This document shows positions 23,809 through 32,728 of a stretch of 64,000 bases of DNA, piece after piece (the stretch's first letter is position 1; the number at the start of each line of letters is the position of its first letter). The position numbers and the translations under genes were made by a program. The DNA comes from Bacillota bacterium. Lineage in GTDB: Bacteria > Bacillota > Clostridia > Acetivibrionales > DSM-1351. A model generated the notes under the pieces. It did not search any database. It saw only the letters and a program-made list of their open reading frames with translations, and had not been told where the DNA came from. Where the stretch lies: positions 186,001 to 250,000 of the forward strand of contig JAEXFI010000012.1 of the NCBI GenBank assembly GCA_023400235.1. The letters are read 5' to 3'.

Positions 23809-26448
23809 CTACTTCTGTCCCAGCCCTCCTCCGCCTATTGCTGCCTGAGCCGCGGCAAGTCTTGCGATTGGCACGCGGAAGGGTGAGCAGCTGACATAGT
23901 TCAGCCCTGCCCTATGACAGAATTCAACAGAGGATGGATCTCCCCCGTGCTCTCCGCATATGCCCAGCTTAATATCCGGCCTGGTCTGCTTCCCAAGCTT
24001 GGCAGCCAATTCCACCAGCTTGCCTACCCCTGTCTGATCAAGCCTTGCAAAGGGGTCTGATTCATATATTTTTTTAGAATAGTAGTCCTCCAGGAATTTA
24101 CCTGCGTCATCACGGCTGAAGCCGAAAGTCATCTGGGTAAGGTCGTTTGTACCAAAGGAGAAGAACTCTGCCTCCTTGGCTATATCATCTGCAGTAAGAG
24201 CAGCTCTGGGTATCTCTATCATGGTGCCCACCTTGTACTCCAGCTTTACTCCGGCCTTTTCAATAACTTCCATGGCAGTTCTTACCACTATGTCCTTTAC
24301 ATATTTCAGCTCTTTTATGTCGCCCACCAAGGGAATCATTATTTCCGGAACCACCGACATACCATTAGCATTAACATTTATGGCAGCTTCAATAACGGCT
24401 CTTGTCTGCATTTCAGCTATTTCCGGATAGGATACCGCCAAACGGCAGCCTCTGTGTCCCATCATGGGATTGAATTCATGGAGGCTTAAAACTACTCCCT
24501 TTAAATCCTCAAAGCTCATGCCCATCTCCTTGGCCAGAGCCTCAATATCCTCATCAGCCTGGGGCAGGAATTCATGCAGAGGGGGGTCAAGAAATCTTAT
24601 GGTTACAGGATAGCCCTGCATTTCCCTGAACAAGCCCTCAAAATCACTTCTCTGCATGGGCAGCAGCTTATCCAGCGCCTTTCTTCTCTGCTCTTCTGTT
24701 CTGGCCACAATCATTTCCCTCATGGCAGGAAGCCTGTCAGGCTCAAAAAACATGTGCTCCGTACGGCAAAGCCCTATGCCCTCTGCTCCGAACTTCATAG
24801 CCTGAGCAGCATCAGCAGGAGTGTCGGCATTTGTCCTGACCTTGAGGGTTCTTACTTCATCCGCCCACTGCATGAGAGTGGAAAAGTCTCCTGTCATTTC
24901 CGGCTCTATTGCAGGCAGTCTTTCGCCGTACACATTGCCCGTGGAGCCATCCAGGGAAATCCAATCTCCCTCCAGATATTTCCTTCCGTCCCGGTCTATA
25001 AAATACTTCTCTTCCTCATTTATTTTTATTTCACTGCAGCCTGCCACACAGCAGGTGCCCATACCCCTTGCCACCACCGCCGCATGAGAGGTCATTCCTC
25101 CGCGGCCTGTGAGAATCCCCTGCGAAACGTGCATACCCTCAATATCCTCCGGAGAGGTTTCCATTCTGACAAGTATTATTTTCTTTTCTCCGCCCTTTGA
25201 AGCTTCAACTGCTTCTTCAGCTTCAAAGTATATGCGGCCGGTTGCCGCTCCGGGAGACGCAGGAAGTCCTTTGGCAACAGGTTTTGCCGACTTCAGGGCC
25301 TTTGGCTCGAAGTTTGGATGCAAAAGAGCGTCCAGTTGCTTTGGATCAACCTTCATCAGGGCCTCGTTCCTGGTTATCATGCCTTCTTCCACCAGGTCAA
25401 CCGCTATTCTCAAAGCGGCGGCGGCAGTTCTTTTACCGTTCCTGGTCTGAAGCATGAAAAGCTTGCCCTTTTCTATGGTAAACTCCATGTCCTGCATGTC
25501 TCTATAATGGTTTTCAAGAATATTTGCTGTTTCAACAAACTGATTATAAGCTGCTTCATTAACAGCCTTCATTTGCTCCATGGGCTGGGGCGTTCTTATT
25601 CCAGCAACAACATCTTCCCCCTGTGCATTCATAAGAAATTCGCCGTACAGCTTCTTTTCACCGGTGGAAGGATTTCTTGTAAAAGCAACTCCGGTGCCTG
25701 AATCATTGCCCATATTTCCGTAGACCATCTCCTGGACATTGACAGCAGTGCCCCAATCTCCTGGAATATCATTGAGCCTCCTGTATACAATGGCCCTGGG
25801 GTTGTCCCAGGAACGGAAAACGGCTTTTACTGCCTCCATAAGCTGTATCCTGGGCTCCTGAGGAAACTCAAAGCCCTTTTCAGCTTTAAAAAGCTCCTTA
25901 TATCTTTTTACAACTTCCTTAAGGTTTTCAGCCGACAAGTCAGTGTCAAATTTTGCTCCGTTTTCTTCTTTAACCGCATCCAGGATTTTTTCAAATCTGG
26001 GCTTCTCAACCTCCATAACCACATCAGAAAACATCTGAATAAATCTTCTATAGCTGTCATAGGCAAATCTTTCATTGTTCGTAAGCTTTGCAAGCCCTTC
26101 CACCACCCGGTCGTTCAAGCCAAGATTTAAAATAGTGTCCATCATGCCCGGCATGGAAGCTCTCGCTCCGGACCTTACAGATACAAGGAAAGGATTTTCA
26201 GGATCACCAAAGTTTTTTCCCACGACCTGCTCTGTCCTGGCAAGCATCTGATAGATTTCAGCTTCTATCTCGGCTGCAATTAATCGGCCGTCATTGTAAT
26301 ACCTTGTGCAAGCTTCAGTAGTTACTGTGAATCCTCTTGGAACCGGAAGCCCTAAACCTGTCATTTCAGCCAGGTTCGCTCCCTTGCCTCCGAGAAGGTT
26401 TTTCATGGATGCATTTCCTTCACTAAAAAGATAAACATACTTTGACAT
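23809..26448 (-). CDS. ppdK: Pyruvate, phosphate dikinase
   Basis: An 879-residue PPDK interconverting pyruvate + ATP + Pi with PEP + AMP + PPi. This enzyme is central in clostridial glycolysis, where it often replaces pyruvate kinase. Domains in order are an N-terminal nucleotide-binding domain (GGKGANLAEM, SVRSGARASMPGMMDTILNLG), a swivelling phospho-His domain with GGMTSHAAVVARGMG near residue 455, and a C-terminal TIM-barrel PEP site with GTNDLTQMTFG and GICGEHGGDP. The length is that of the full enzyme. AGGAGG-like sequence lies before the ATG. It appears monocistronic. Confidence 0.97.
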   Translation of the reverse strand: MSKYVYLFSEGNASMKNLLGGKGANLAEMTGLGLPVPRGFTVTTEACTRYYNDGRLIAAEIEAEIYQMLARTEQVVGKNFGDPENPFLVSVRSGARASMPGMMDTILNLGLNDRVVEGLAKLTNNERFAYDSYRRFIQMFSDVVMEVEKPRFEKILDAVKEENGAKFDTDLSAENLKEVVKRYKELFKAEKGFEFPQEPRIQLMEAVKAVFRSWDNPRAIVYRRLNDIPGDWGTAVNVQEMVYGNMGNDSGTGVAFTRNPSTGEKKLYGEFLMNAQGEDVVAGIRTPQPMEQMKAVNEAAYNQFVETANILENHYRDMQDMEFTIEKGKLFMLQTRNGKRTAAAALRIAVDLVEEGMITRNEALMKVDPKQLDALLHPNFEPKALKSAKPVAKGLPASPGAATGRIYFEAEEAVEASKGGEKKIILVRMETSPEDIEGMHVSQGILTGRGGMTSHAAVVARGMGTCCVAGCSEIKINEEEKYFIDRDGRKYLEGDWISLDGSTGNVYGERLPAIEPEMTGDFSTLMQWADEVRTLKVRTNADTPADAAQAMKFGAEGIGLCRTEHMFFEPDRLPAMREMIVARTEEQRRKALDKLLPMQRSDFEGLFREMQGYPVTIRFLDPPLHEFLPQADEDIEALAKEMGMSFEDLKGVVLSLHEFNPMMGHRGCRLAVSYPEIAEMQTRAVIEAAINVNANGMSVVPEIMIPLVGDIKELKYVKDIVVRTAMEVIEKAGVKLEYKVGTMIEIPRAALTADDIAKEAEFFSFGTNDLTQMTFGFSRDDAGKFLEDYYSKKIYESDPFARLDQTGVGKLVELAAKLGKQTRPDIKLGICGEHGGDPSSVEFCHRAGLNYVSCSPFRVPIARLAAAQAAIGGGGLGQK

Positions 26449-26626
26449 TTAAAACCCTCCTGTACAAACTTATAATTGATGTATTAACAAAATTGCAAAG
26501 CAATTTATGTCTTCAAATTGTGTCTGCGTGGATAGCCTAAACAGATAGTTCCGGTTATATTGCCAATGGTGCGTGATTAATGCAGTTTAAGAATTGTTAA
26601 AAACGTAACTTTCCCTATAGGCAATT

Positions 26627-26655
26627 AATGCAGGCATAATTATTATGCCTGCATT
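26627..26655. terminator. Hairpin between glyRS and ppdK
   Basis: AATGCAGGCATAA-TTA-TTATGCCTGCATT, a perfect 13-bp inverted repeat downstream of the glyRS stop. It has no long T-run, so termination efficiency is unclear. Confidence 0.6.
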
Positions 26656-26679
26656 TAATATTATGCTATGCATAATACC

Positions 26680-28068
26680 TTAAAATACAAATTTATCTTC
26701 GAAATATGAAATTAAATCCTCAATCTTTATCCTCACCTGCTGCATTGTATCCCGGTCTCTTATTGTCACACTTCCGTCTTCAAGTGAATCAAAGTCAAAG
26801 GTGATGCAGTAAGGTGTTCCAATTTCGTCCTGCCTGCGGTATCTCTTGCCTATGCTGCCGGTTTCATCAAACTCGCAGTTATAATATTTTGCAAGCATTT
26901 GATATACCTTGTCGGCTTCGTCTCCCAGTTTCTTTGACAAAGGCAGTACAGCGATTTTCACAGGTGCAAGGGCAGGGTGGAATCTCAATACTGTCCTCAC
27001 ATCACCTTCCGCAACCTCCTCTTCATCATAGGCATCGCACAGAAAGGCCAGTGTTACCCTGTCCGCACCCAGTGAAGGCTCAATACAGTAAGGTACATAT
27101 TTCTCGTTGGTTGCAGGGTCAAAGTAAGACAAGTCATCCTTTGAATGCAGCATGTGCTGTTTAAGGTCGAAATCGGTTCTGTCGGCAATACCCCACAGTT
27201 CTCCCCAACCAAAAGGGAACAGGAACTCAATATCGGTAGTTGCATTGCTATAGTGGGAAAGCTCTTTTTTGTCGTGGTCACGAAGCTTCAGGGATTCAGG
27301 CTTCATTTTCAGATTCAGCAGCCAGTTGTAGCAATAGTCCTTCCAATAGGTGAACCACTCCAAGTCCTTACCGGGCTCGCAGAAAAATTCAAGTTCCATC
27401 TGTTCAAATTCACGGGTTCTGAAGGTAAAGTTTCCAGGTGTTATTTCATTTCTGAAGGACTTACCTATCTGTCCTATTCCAAAAGGTATTTTCTTCCTGG
27501 AAGTTCTCTGAACATTTTTAAAATTTACAAATATACCTTGGGCAGTTTCTGGTCTCAGGAATATTTCAGCCTTTGAGTCCTCAGTAACACCCTGAAAGGT
27601 TTTAAACATGAGGTTGAATTTTCTTATATCTGTGAAGTTTACTGAATCACAGTTTGGACATTTTACTCCCTTGTCCTTTATGTATTCCATCAGCTCTTCA
27701 TTTTTAAGTCCGTCAACCTTGAATTCAATGTTGTTTTCCTTGTTCCAGTCCTCTATAAGCTTGTCGGCTCTGTGACGTGTCTTGCAATCCTTACAGTCTA
27801 TAAGAGGATCACTAAAACCGCCCACATGTCCGGAAGCTACCCATACCTGCGGATTCATAAGTATTGCACAATCCACTCCCACGTTATAAGAACTCTCCTG
27901 AATAAACTTTTTCCACCAGGCTCTCTTTACGTTGTTCTTCAGCTCTACGCCTAAAGGGCCGTAATCCCACGCGTTTGCCAGTCCGCCATAAATATCCGAA
28001 CCTGGATAGACAAAACCTCTGTTCTTTGCCAAAGAAACTATTTTTTCCATTGTCTTTTCAAATGACAC
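26680..28068 (-). CDS. glyQS: Glycyl-tRNA synthetase (dimeric type)
   Basis: A 462-residue class II synthetase of the alpha2 GlyRS type. It has GGLANAWDYGPLGVELK at the N-terminus, RPETAQGIFVNFKNV, the class II motif 2 region FGIGQIGKSFRNEITP with FRTREFEQMELEFF, and motif 3 in EPSLGADRVTLAFL. The anticodon-binding domain is C-terminal (about 360-455). A Cys4-like zinc insert (CKDC, CPNC) is visible at about 92-140. It is 12 bp downstream of rpoZ, so it may share its transcript. No T-box was seen upstream. Confidence 0.95.
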   Translation of the reverse strand: MSFEKTMEKIVSLAKNRGFVYPGSDIYGGLANAWDYGPLGVELKNNVKRAWWKKFIQESSYNVGVDCAILMNPQVWVASGHVGGFSDPLIDCKDCKTRHRADKLIEDWNKENNIEFKVDGLKNEELMEYIKDKGVKCPNCDSVNFTDIRKFNLMFKTFQGVTEDSKAEIFLRPETAQGIFVNFKNVQRTSRKKIPFGIGQIGKSFRNEITPGNFTFRTREFEQMELEFFCEPGKDLEWFTYWKDYCYNWLLNLKMKPESLKLRDHDKKELSHYSNATTDIEFLFPFGWGELWGIADRTDFDLKQHMLHSKDDLSYFDPATNEKYVPYCIEPSLGADRVTLAFLCDAYDEEEVAEGDVRTVLRFHPALAPVKIAVLPLSKKLGDEADKVYQMLAKYYNCEFDETGSIGKRYRRQDEIGTPYCITFDFDSLEDGSVTIRDRDTMQQVRIKIEDLISYFEDKFVF

Positions 28069-28079
28069 CTTAATTCCCC

Positions 28080-28286
28080 CTATTTTATAACATTCTTGGT
28101 TCTTACATATGTTATTTTATCCTCTGATATCTCGTGGATAGCAATAGTAACTTCCTTGTCCGAATTAACCTTCGTCAGTTTACCGGCACCGTCCACAAGC
28201 TGTCTTGCCCTCTTCGCCGCTTCAACTACCAAAGTATATCTGCTGTCAACTTTTTTCATCAATTCATTAATTGAAGGATAAATCAT
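28080..28286 (-). CDS. rpoZ: RNA polymerase omega subunit
   Basis: A 68-residue protein with YPSINELMKKVDSRYTLVVEAAKRARQL, the conserved omega core, and a short acidic/basic tail. Omega binds the beta-prime subunit and aids RNA polymerase assembly. It sits downstream of remA and gmk, the common Firmicutes order yicC-remA-gmk-rpoZ, and 12 bp upstream of glyRS. Confidence 0.92.
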   Translation of the reverse strand: MIYPSINELMKKVDSRYTLVVEAAKRARQLVDGAGKLTKVNSDKEVTIAIHEISEDKITYVRTKNVIK

Positions 28287-28387
28287 ATAATCTCCTCTCT
28301 GCGTGCTTTACGCTTGAACTCGATATAATAAAAAAATAAATTGTGGATGTAATCACAAATCTTTAGTCTCGGACTGTAACGCTGCCT

Positions 28388-28999
28388 CTATTGCCGCTTT
28401 ATCAAGCTTTCTATATATTCCATGTTTCTTGACGGCTTCAGACGTTCAGCATCCAGAACCTTTTCTATATTCAAAACTGCGGCATCTACACTGTCATTTA
28501 AAATAAGATAATCGTACTTGGATACATATTTCAACTCGTTTGCCGCCTGCTCCAGCCTTTTCTCAATCACATCGCAGCACTCGGTAGCCCTGCTTTCAAT
28601 TCTTCTTCTCAGTTCTTCCAGAGACGGAGGAACTATAAAGACAAGTACGCATTCAGGGTATTTCTGCTTAATTTCCAACGCCCCTTCAACGGTTATCTCC
28701 AATATTACATCAGTGCCTTTGTCCAGACATTCATCAACAAACGCCTTGGGCGTACCGTAATAATTGTCACAGTATTTGTCCCACTCTATCAGAGCATCCT
28801 TCTCAAGCATGTCAAGGAACTGACTTTCCGATACAAAAAAATAATTTTGCCCTTCAACCTCTCCCTGGCGCGGCTTTCTTGTGGTTGCCGATACAGAGTA
28901 CCTGACACTTTCCCTTTCGGAGAGCAACTTCTTGCACACAGTACCCTTTCCTGTGCCGGAGGGGCCAGATATAACTACCAATAGACCTCTTTGCTGCAT
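28388..28999 (-). CDS. gmk: Guanylate kinase
   Basis: A 203-residue enzyme converting GMP + ATP to GDP + ADP. The P-loop SGPSGTGKGTV is at the N-terminus, and the GMP-binding SVSATTRKPRQGEVEGQNYFFVS block and VILEITVEGAL follow. The ATG at 28999 has GGAGGAA upstream; the longer frame starts at TTG and is not favoured. It lies in the yicC-remA-gmk-rpoZ order. Confidence 0.95.
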   Translation of the reverse strand: MQQRGLLVVISGPSGTGKGTVCKKLLSERESVRYSVSATTRKPRQGEVEGQNYFFVSESQFLDMLEKDALIEWDKYCDNYYGTPKAFVDECLDKGTDVILEITVEGALEIKQKYPECVLVFIVPPSLEELRRRIESRATECCDVIEKRLEQAANELKYVSKYDYLILNDSVDAAVLNIEKVLDAERLKPSRNMEYIESLIKRQ

Positions 29000-29030
29000 T
29001 CCTTCCTCCAATTATCCTCTATATAAATTA

Positions 29031-29309
29031 CTATTCTTCCTCAGTTTCCACTTCAGGCTCATTGACGTCAACATCCTTTGTATTGAGTCTGTGAGCCACT
29101 GTTTCCGGCTGGACCGCCGACAGAATAATATGATCACTGTCCGTAATGATAACAGCTCTGGTTCTTCTGCCATAGGTGGCATCTATAAGCATGCCTCTGT
29201 CCCTGGCTTCCTGAATTATTCTTTTTATTGGTGCGGATTCAGGACTGACAATGGCTACAAGCCTGTTAGCCGAAACAATATTTCCAAATCCAATATTTAT
29301 AAGCTTCAT
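29031..29309 (-). CDS. remA: RemA-family (DUF370) regulatory protein
   Basis: A 92-residue protein. MKLINIGFGNIV at the N-terminus, RLVAIVSPESAPIKRII and RTRAVIITDSDHIILSAVQPETVAHR are the signatures of RemA. In Bacillus subtilis RemA is a DNA-binding regulator of matrix and osmoprotection genes. The acidic C-terminal tail (VEVNEPEVETEEE-like) is longer than in Bacillus. Its place between yicC and gmk is conserved in Firmicutes. Confidence 0.93.
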   Translation of the reverse strand: MKLINIGFGNIVSANRLVAIVSPESAPIKRIIQEARDRGMLIDATYGRRTRAVIITDSDHIILSAVQPETVAHRLNTKDVDVNEPEVETEEE

Positions 29310-29340
29310 AAATTTCCTCCCGGATTAATCTTCATAAATC

Positions 29341-30222
29341 CTATTCCATGTTCTGTATCTGTTCCCTGATCTTCTCGGTCTCACTCTTCAACTCCAATAC
29401 GAACTTTGTGATTTCAATGTCGTTTGACTTAGAACCGATGGTATTGATTTCCCGGTTTATTTCCTGCACCAGAAAATCCAGCTTTCTTCCCACAGGCTGC
29501 TTATGCATGGTCAGAATATCCCTCAGCTGGATCAGATGGCTTCCCAGCCTTACAAGCTCTTCGTCAATGCTGCATCTGTCGGCGAAAATAGCTACTTCCA
29601 TAGCTATCCTGTTTTCATCTATGGTCTGCTGGTTTAAAAGCTCCTTAATCCTGTTTTCCAGCTTTTGTTTATATTCTATGACAACCTCAGGACTTCTATT
29701 TGCGATTTGAGAAATAATTATTTCCATATAGTCCGCTTTTTGAAGCAGGCTGGACCTTAGCTCATTGCCCTCTTTCTCACGCATCTGAACCAGTGAAGCC
29801 ACCCCGGCTTCCAGAGCTTTGCTCAAAATACCCCAAAGCTGTTCTTCATCATCTTCGTTCTTTTCTATTCTCAATACATCGGGAAATCTGGACACAAAAG
29901 ACAGGCTTAAGTCATCCTTCAAACCGTACTTGTCCCTGAGCTTTTCCACTGCCTGTATGTATGCGCCGGCCAATGCCTCATCAAGCATTACACTCCTTGA
30001 GTCCTCGGAACGGTCATCAAAAGATATGAATATATCAACCTTTCCTCTGAATATGCTCTTAGCTGCCACTTCTCGGACACGCTCCTCCAGGTAAGCTATC
30101 TGTCTGGGCAATTTTATATAAAAGTCTACATAACGATGATTAACACTTTTAATCTCAACAGTAAATTCCTTACCGTGTTCAGCATAGGTTCCTCTTCCGA
30201 ACCCGGTCATGCTTCTAACCAT
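29341..30222 (-). CDS. yicC: YicC/YloC-family endoribonuclease-like protein
   Basis: A 293-residue protein beginning MVRSMTGFGRG, the family signature, with EIKSVNHRYVDF close behind. The C-terminal DUF1732 part ends with GRKLDFLVQEINREINTIGSKSND. Members act as endoribonucleases in E. coli and B. subtilis. The ATG at 30222 follows GGAGGG; the longer frame adds 16 unrelated residues. Confidence 0.92.
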   Translation of the reverse strand: MVRSMTGFGRGTYAEHGKEFTVEIKSVNHRYVDFYIKLPRQIAYLEERVREVAAKSIFRGKVDIFISFDDRSEDSRSVMLDEALAGAYIQAVEKLRDKYGLKDDLSLSFVSRFPDVLRIEKNEDDEEQLWGILSKALEAGVASLVQMREKEGNELRSSLLQKADYMEIIISQIANRSPEVVIEYKQKLENRIKELLNQQTIDENRIAMEVAIFADRCSIDEELVRLGSHLIQLRDILTMHKQPVGRKLDFLVQEINREINTIGSKSNDIEITKFVLELKSETEKIREQIQNME

Positions 30223-30419
30223 AAAACCCTCCATTTTCCGGAATGCTCTTAAGGATTTGTCAGCGTTCAATCCTTCTCAAGCAATTTTCATATGTATTAT
30301 AACACAAATTCATATTATTTAAAGAATTATTTACTACTTTTCTTATATTTTATCAATTTTTCTTCCATTTCCTTCTGTTATTAAGTTCTTACTCTAAATT
30401 ATTACCCAAATATATCAGA

Positions 30420-30593
30420 TTAATGCTCATAAAGTAACCCGTCCTCCTGGAGCTTTAGCCTCAAACCCAAGCTGTCGGCTTCCAGCCTATTGTAATTGAC
30501 TTTGATAAACTGTGCACCCCAGCCATAAAATTCGCCGGCAAACAAAAAATGAGGGTAATCCCCCCATTTTGTACTTCCAGCCTTGACTTTATG
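30420..30593 (-). pseudogene. Possible truncated gene tail without start codon
   Basis: A 57-codon frame ends at TAA 30422-30420 and contains KWGDYPHFLFAGEFYGWG and LGLRLKLQEDG, which looks coding by composition. There is no ATG, GTG or RBS at its head, and an in-frame TAG precedes it. I do not recognise the family. Remnant or chance frame; the rest of the gap 30223-30615 shows nothing. Confidence 0.35.
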
Positions 30594-30615
30594 CTAATCC
30601 ATTCCAGACTTTCAT

Positions 30616-30990
30616 CTATTTCATTTTAAGAACATTTTCTATTGCCTGCTGAACCCTGGTCTTGTCAAAGGGTTTGACAATAAAATCCCTGGCTCCCATC
30701 TTTATTGCGTCAATCACCATTGATTGCTGTCCCATGGCTGAAACCATGATTATCTTTGTATTGGGTGACTCGTTTAATATTTCCTTTATGGCCATTATCC
30801 CATCCATTTCCGGCATTGTAATATCCAAGGTCATTATGTCCGGTAAAAATTTTTTTGCCTGTGAAATGGCTTCATGACCATTTGCACCCTCGCCCACAAC
30901 CACATAATTTGAGTTTTCTTCAATCATTCTTTTGATGAGCGTTCTCATAAAAACAGCATCATCAACAACTACAAATTTAAGTTCTTCCAT
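30616..30990 (-). CDS. CheY-like single-domain response regulator
   Basis: A 124-residue receiver domain. The acid pocket is VVDDAVF (Asp10, Asp11), the phospho-acceptor Asp56 lies in TLDITMPEMDG, and the Lys of the KPFD motif is near residue 107. There is no output domain, so it is CheY-like. The start at 30990 overlaps the end of rsmE by 14 bp; GGAG lies 9 nt upstream. No chemotaxis or kinase gene is near. It is the last gene of the heat-shock/rsmE transcript. Confidence 0.85.
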   Translation of the reverse strand: MEELKFVVVDDAVFMRTLIKRMIEENSNYVVVGEGANGHEAISQAKKFLPDIMTLDITMPEMDGIMAIKEILNESPNTKIIMVSAMGQQSMVIDAIKMGARDFIVKPFDKTRVQQAIENVLKMK

Positions 30991-31729
30991 TAGACATATC
31001 TCCTAATTCATACATCATTAGTGAAAGTGCAACTATCCCCGCTGTTTCAGTTCGCAGAATTCTTGGCCCAAGTGTCATCTTCCTTATTCCCCTGCTATCT
31101 GCAAGTTCTATTTCCTGCTCAGTAAACCCACCTTCAGGGCCAATAAAAATAGCAGCACTTTTTGTATTGGAACAAACTGATACAATTTCCTTAAATCCAA
31201 CCGAACTTTCCTTCTCATAGGGAATAATCGCCAAGTCCTTGTTGAAAGCCCCGGCTACAGCCTCAGCAAACCTGACAGGCATTGTCACAACAGGCACGAG
31301 TCCCCTGTTGCACTGTTTGGCGGCTTCCAAAGCAATTTTCTGCCATCGTGAAACTTTAGCCTGTGCATCTTTTTCGGAATTGATTTTAACAATGCTTCTT
31401 TCTGTAATAACTGGTACTATTTCCGAAATCCCGAGCTCGATGCATTTCTGAACTATGAGTTCCATCTTATCTGCCTTGGGCAGCCCCTGATACAAGGTTA
31501 CCTTCAGAGAGGATTCAGTTACATTTACAGTCTTATCCGTTATACTGGAATAAATACAATCACTGCCTATATCATCTATAACGGAGGTATAGTCGGTTCC
31601 ATCACAGCAAACAGTGATAACATCACCTTTTACCGCTCTCAAAACCTTTTTGAGATGCTGGTAATCCTCCCCGGTGATTTTTATTCTGTTATCTTCAATC
31701 TGCGTTTTGCTTACAAAGTATCTGGACAT
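30977..31729 (-). CDS. rsmE: 16S rRNA (uracil-1498-N3)-methyltransferase
   Basis: A 250-residue RsmE of the SPOUT class. Visible features are an N-terminal PUA-like part (RYFVSK, ITGEDYQHLKKVLRAVKGD), YQGLPKADKMELIVQKCIELGISEIVPV, and the knotted SAM site IFIGPEGGFTEQEIELA with LGPRILRTETAGIVAL. The start ATG 31729 overlaps the prmA stop by about 19 bp; the prmA-rsmE pair is conserved in Firmicutes. Confidence 0.95.
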   Translation of the reverse strand: MSRYFVSKTQIEDNRIKITGEDYQHLKKVLRAVKGDVITVCCDGTDYTSVIDDIGSDCIYSSITDKTVNVTESSLKVTLYQGLPKADKMELIVQKCIELGISEIVPVITERSIVKINSEKDAQAKVSRWQKIALEAAKQCNRGLVPVVTMPVRFAEAVAGAFNKDLAIIPYEKESSVGFKEIVSVCSNTKSAAIFIGPEGGFTEQEIELADSRGIRKMTLGPRILRTETAGIVALSLMMYELGDMSNGRT

Positions 31730-32661
31730 TTGAACACCATTGCCACCCATTCACCCATTTCAAGGGTCTCAAGCAAACCCATTCCACTTTTTGAACAGGC
31801 CTCAATAACATCCTGCTTTCTCTCCCTGATTATACCGGAGGTAATAAACAAGGAGTTCTTTTTTAAATAATAAGGTATAAGTGCGGACAAGTCAATAATT
31901 ACATTGGCAATGATATTTGCCACAATTATATCAAACTTCTGTCCGTCCGGATTCAAATCCGACAATATACCCTGCCTAGCTTCTATTTTAGCAGATTCCC
32001 CGTTAATTTCCACATTTTCCTTTGCAACCTTTACGGCAACCTCATCTATATCCAACGCTTTGACACCCACCGCACCCAGCTTTGAAGCTATAATTGCCAG
32101 TATGCCCGTGCCGCAGCCAACATCCAGCACTTCGCTTCCGCAGCGCATATATTTATCCAGCAGCAGTGAACACATTTGTGTGGTTTCATGAGTTCCAGTA
32201 CCAAAGGCCATTCCAGGGTCCATTTCAACGATTATCTCGGAGTTCCCGGCTTCATAAGCCTCCCAGGTGGGTTTGACAACAATCCTTTCCGTCAGCTTAA
32301 AAGGCTTATAGTACTTCTTCCAGGCGGTTGACCAGTCCTCATCATCCACCTCTCCATAACCCTCCAAACCTTTGCCAACATTAAGAAATTGAGAAATATT
32401 AGCCAGCCCCTGGTTTATTTCCTTCAACAGTTGGTCAATACTTAAGCCGTTCTGGAAATAGGCCGATATTACCACATCTTCGCCCAAAGCCTCCAGGAAC
32501 TCTTCATCTGCATAATCCAAGGTGTTTGGTTTTCCAATTTCTCTTCTGATGTCAAAAGGGTCCTTTATAGCAACTCCGCCGGCGCCCATGGATGTAAGCA
32601 TTTCAGCCACCGCATCGCTGGCCTCTTCTGTTGTGCTTACCTTTATTTCATACCACTTCAT
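31711..32661 (-). CDS. prmA: Ribosomal protein L11 methyltransferase
   Basis: A 316-residue PrmA. MKWYEIKVSTTEEASDAVAEML is the N-terminal substrate-recognition domain. PGMAFGTGTHETTQMC and VLDVGCGTGILAI form the SAM site, and FDIIVANIIA is the catalytic NxxxN-type motif. It follows dnaJ in the common dnaK-dnaJ-prmA-rsmE order. Confidence 0.95.
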   Translation of the reverse strand: MKWYEIKVSTTEEASDAVAEMLTSMGAGGVAIKDPFDIRREIGKPNTLDYADEEFLEALGEDVVISAYFQNGLSIDQLLKEINQGLANISQFLNVGKGLEGYGEVDDEDWSTAWKKYYKPFKLTERIVVKPTWEAYEAGNSEIIVEMDPGMAFGTGTHETTQMCSLLLDKYMRCGSEVLDVGCGTGILAIIASKLGAVGVKALDIDEVAVKVAKENVEINGESAKIEARQGILSDLNPDGQKFDIIVANIIANVIIDLSALIPYYLKKNSLFITSGIIRERKQDVIEACSKSGMGLLETLEMGEWVAMVFKCPDTL

Positions 32662-32728
32662 TCTATTCTCCTTATGTGCTGTATTATCCTTAAGTCAATT
32701 ACTATTGTGAACACATTTCAAGTAATGG

